Shown: one piece after another, positions 15,459 through 16,379 of the stretch
Numbering within the stretch: the first letter of the stretch is position 1
Layout: each line of letters opens with the position of its first letter
DNA from: Anaerolineaceae bacterium
GTDB taxonomy: Bacteria; Chloroflexota; Anaerolineae; Anaerolineales; Anaerolineaceae
Length of the DNA stretch: 16,379 bases
NCBI GenBank assembly: GCA_028714615.1
Contig: JAQTMA010000081.1
Coordinates: forward strand, 1 to 16,379
Direction of reading: 5' to 3'
Notes under the pieces: generated by a model
What the model was told of the DNA's origin: nothing
Database searches by the model: none
What the model saw: only the letters and a program-made list of their open reading frames with translations
Translations under genes and position numbers: made by a program

Positions 15459-16379
15459 GTGAAACTGGTTATTCAAATTCCTTGCTTCAACGAAGCACAA
15501 ACGCTCCCGGACACCCTAGCGACGTTACCGCGCCAGATCGAGGGCATTGACGATGTCCAGGTGCTCGTCGTTGATGACGGCAGCACCGACGGGACCGCTC
15601 AGGTGGCCCGCTCGACGGGTGTGGACCACATCGTGCGTCTACCGCGCCACCGAGGGCTGGCCGCCGCTTTCAAGGCCGGCCTGGACGCTTCCCTGCACGT
15701 TGGTGCTGATATCATCGTCAACACGGATGCGGATAACCAATATCGCGGGGAAGACATTCAGTGCCTGATCCAGCCGATCCTAAAAGGCAAAGCCGAAATC
15801 GTGATCGGCGACCGCGGTGTGGCGAGCCTTGAGAATTTTTCACCCATCAAACGGCGCTTGCAAACCCTCGGTAGCCGGGTGATCGCCCGGGCTTCGGGCA
15901 TGGATATCCCGGATGCAACCAGCGGCTTCCGTGCGTTTACCCGCGAGGCGGCCTTGCGCACTATGGTGCTGAGCGACTACTCCTATACGCTCGAAACGCT
16001 CATCCAGGCTGGGGCGCATAAGATGGCCATCATCTACGTGCCCATCCGCACCAATCCTCAATCCCGCCCATCGCGCTTGATGCGGGGCGTTTCGGATTAC
16101 CTGGCGAACTCTGGAGTCACGATTTTGCGATCCTATACCATGTACCGGCCGCTACGCGTGTTCACTCTGGTGAGCCTGGCGTTTATCCTGTTTGGGCTGT
16201 TCTGGGCGGTGCGTTATGTATATTTTGCCGTCCAAGGAATGGGGGGAGGGCACGTGCAATCCGTGATTTTGGCGGCGGTGCTGTTGATCGTGGGGTTCAT
16301 GGTGGGGCTGATCGGGCTGGTGGCGGACCTGATCAGTTTCAATCGGAAGATCTTGGAAGAGGTGTTGTATCGGGTGAGG
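15459..16379 (+). CDS. GT2 polyprenyl-phosphate glycosyltransferase, 3' end cut by window edge
   Basis: The 307 visible codons are open to the edge. The protein opens [16 protein letters not shown] and shows [10 protein letters not shown] (37-46), [12 protein letters not shown] (64-75), N-T-D90-A-D92-N-Q as metal-binding acids, and D-A-T-S-G-F-R-A-F (152-160). These are features of DPM1-like synthases. Two membrane helices follow (about 233-257 and 267-292), and [11 protein letters not shown] suggests only a short piece is missing. It should load a sugar on polyprenyl phosphate at the inner face of the membrane. It is a second such enzyme in the window but lacks GtrA. The GTG start has no Shine-Dalgarno; it is chosen because K-L-V-I-Q-I-P is the usual opening and no ATG lies in frame upstream. 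Confidence 0.85.
   Translation, partial: MKLVIQIPCFNEAQTLPDTLATLPRQIEGIDDVQVLVVDDGSTDGTAQVARSTGVDHIVRLPRHRGLAAAFKAGLDASLHVGADIIVNTDADNQYRGEDIQCLIQPILKGKAEIVIGDRGVASLENFSPIKRRLQTLGSRVIARASGMDIPDATSGFRAFTREAALRTMVLSDYSYTLETLIQAGAHKMAIIYVPIRTNPQSRPSRLMRGVSDYLANSGVTILRSYTMYRPLRVFTLVSLAFILFGLFWAVRYVYFAVQGMGGGHVQSVILAAVLLIVGFMVGLIGLVADLISFNRKILEEVLYRVR

Overview
The window looks like a chromosomal segment of a Chloroflexota bacterium, most likely of the Anaerolineae. This is inferred from the gene families: a polyprenyl-phosphate glycosyltransferase fused to GtrA, an HprK-like ATPase inside a glycosyltransferase operon, a 7TM-PAS-PAS-GGDEF protein, a short alpha-glucan phosphorylase with the DUF3417 N-terminus, and a UPF0316 protein. 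No rRNA, tRNA, CRISPR array or insertion sequence was seen.

Left part (1-7841, minus strand). Six tightly packed genes read leftward: GT2-GtrA glycosyltransferase, HprK-like P-loop protein, GT39/ArnT-type membrane glycosyltransferase, AcpA/phospholipase-C-type phosphoesterase, an Ig-like-domain surface protein, and a GH99-like glycosidase cut by the window edge. Gaps run from -4 to 35 bases. The last three proteins have N-terminal export signals and a C-terminal membrane segment (only its start is visible in the GH99-like protein). A promoter matching the sigma-70 consensus exactly (TTGACA-17-TATAAT, 8200-8228) lies about 350 bases upstream of the first gene. The set reads as a cell-envelope glycosylation and glycan-processing operon: lipid-linked sugar made inside, transferred outside by GT39, with surface-anchored hydrolases and a structural partner.

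Centre (7842-12649). A 604-base AT-rich divergent region separates this operon from a nicotinamidase-like gene on the plus strand, which has its own strong promoter. A diguanylate cyclase on the minus strand follows, converging on it with a 7-base gap. A nicotinate phosphoribosyltransferase gene on the plus strand diverges from the cyclase across 204 bases. The nicotinamidase and phosphoribosyltransferase are consecutive steps of Preiss-Handler NAD salvage, with a c-di-GMP synthase between them in the opposite orientation.

Right part (12650-16379, plus strand). An alpha-glucan phosphorylase is followed by a translationally coupled UPF0316 membrane protein and then a GT2 polyprenyl-phosphate glycosyltransferase cut by the right edge. 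The layout is compact, with few recognisable terminators. Most starts are supported by Shine-Dalgarno motifs, and two promoters help decide starts.
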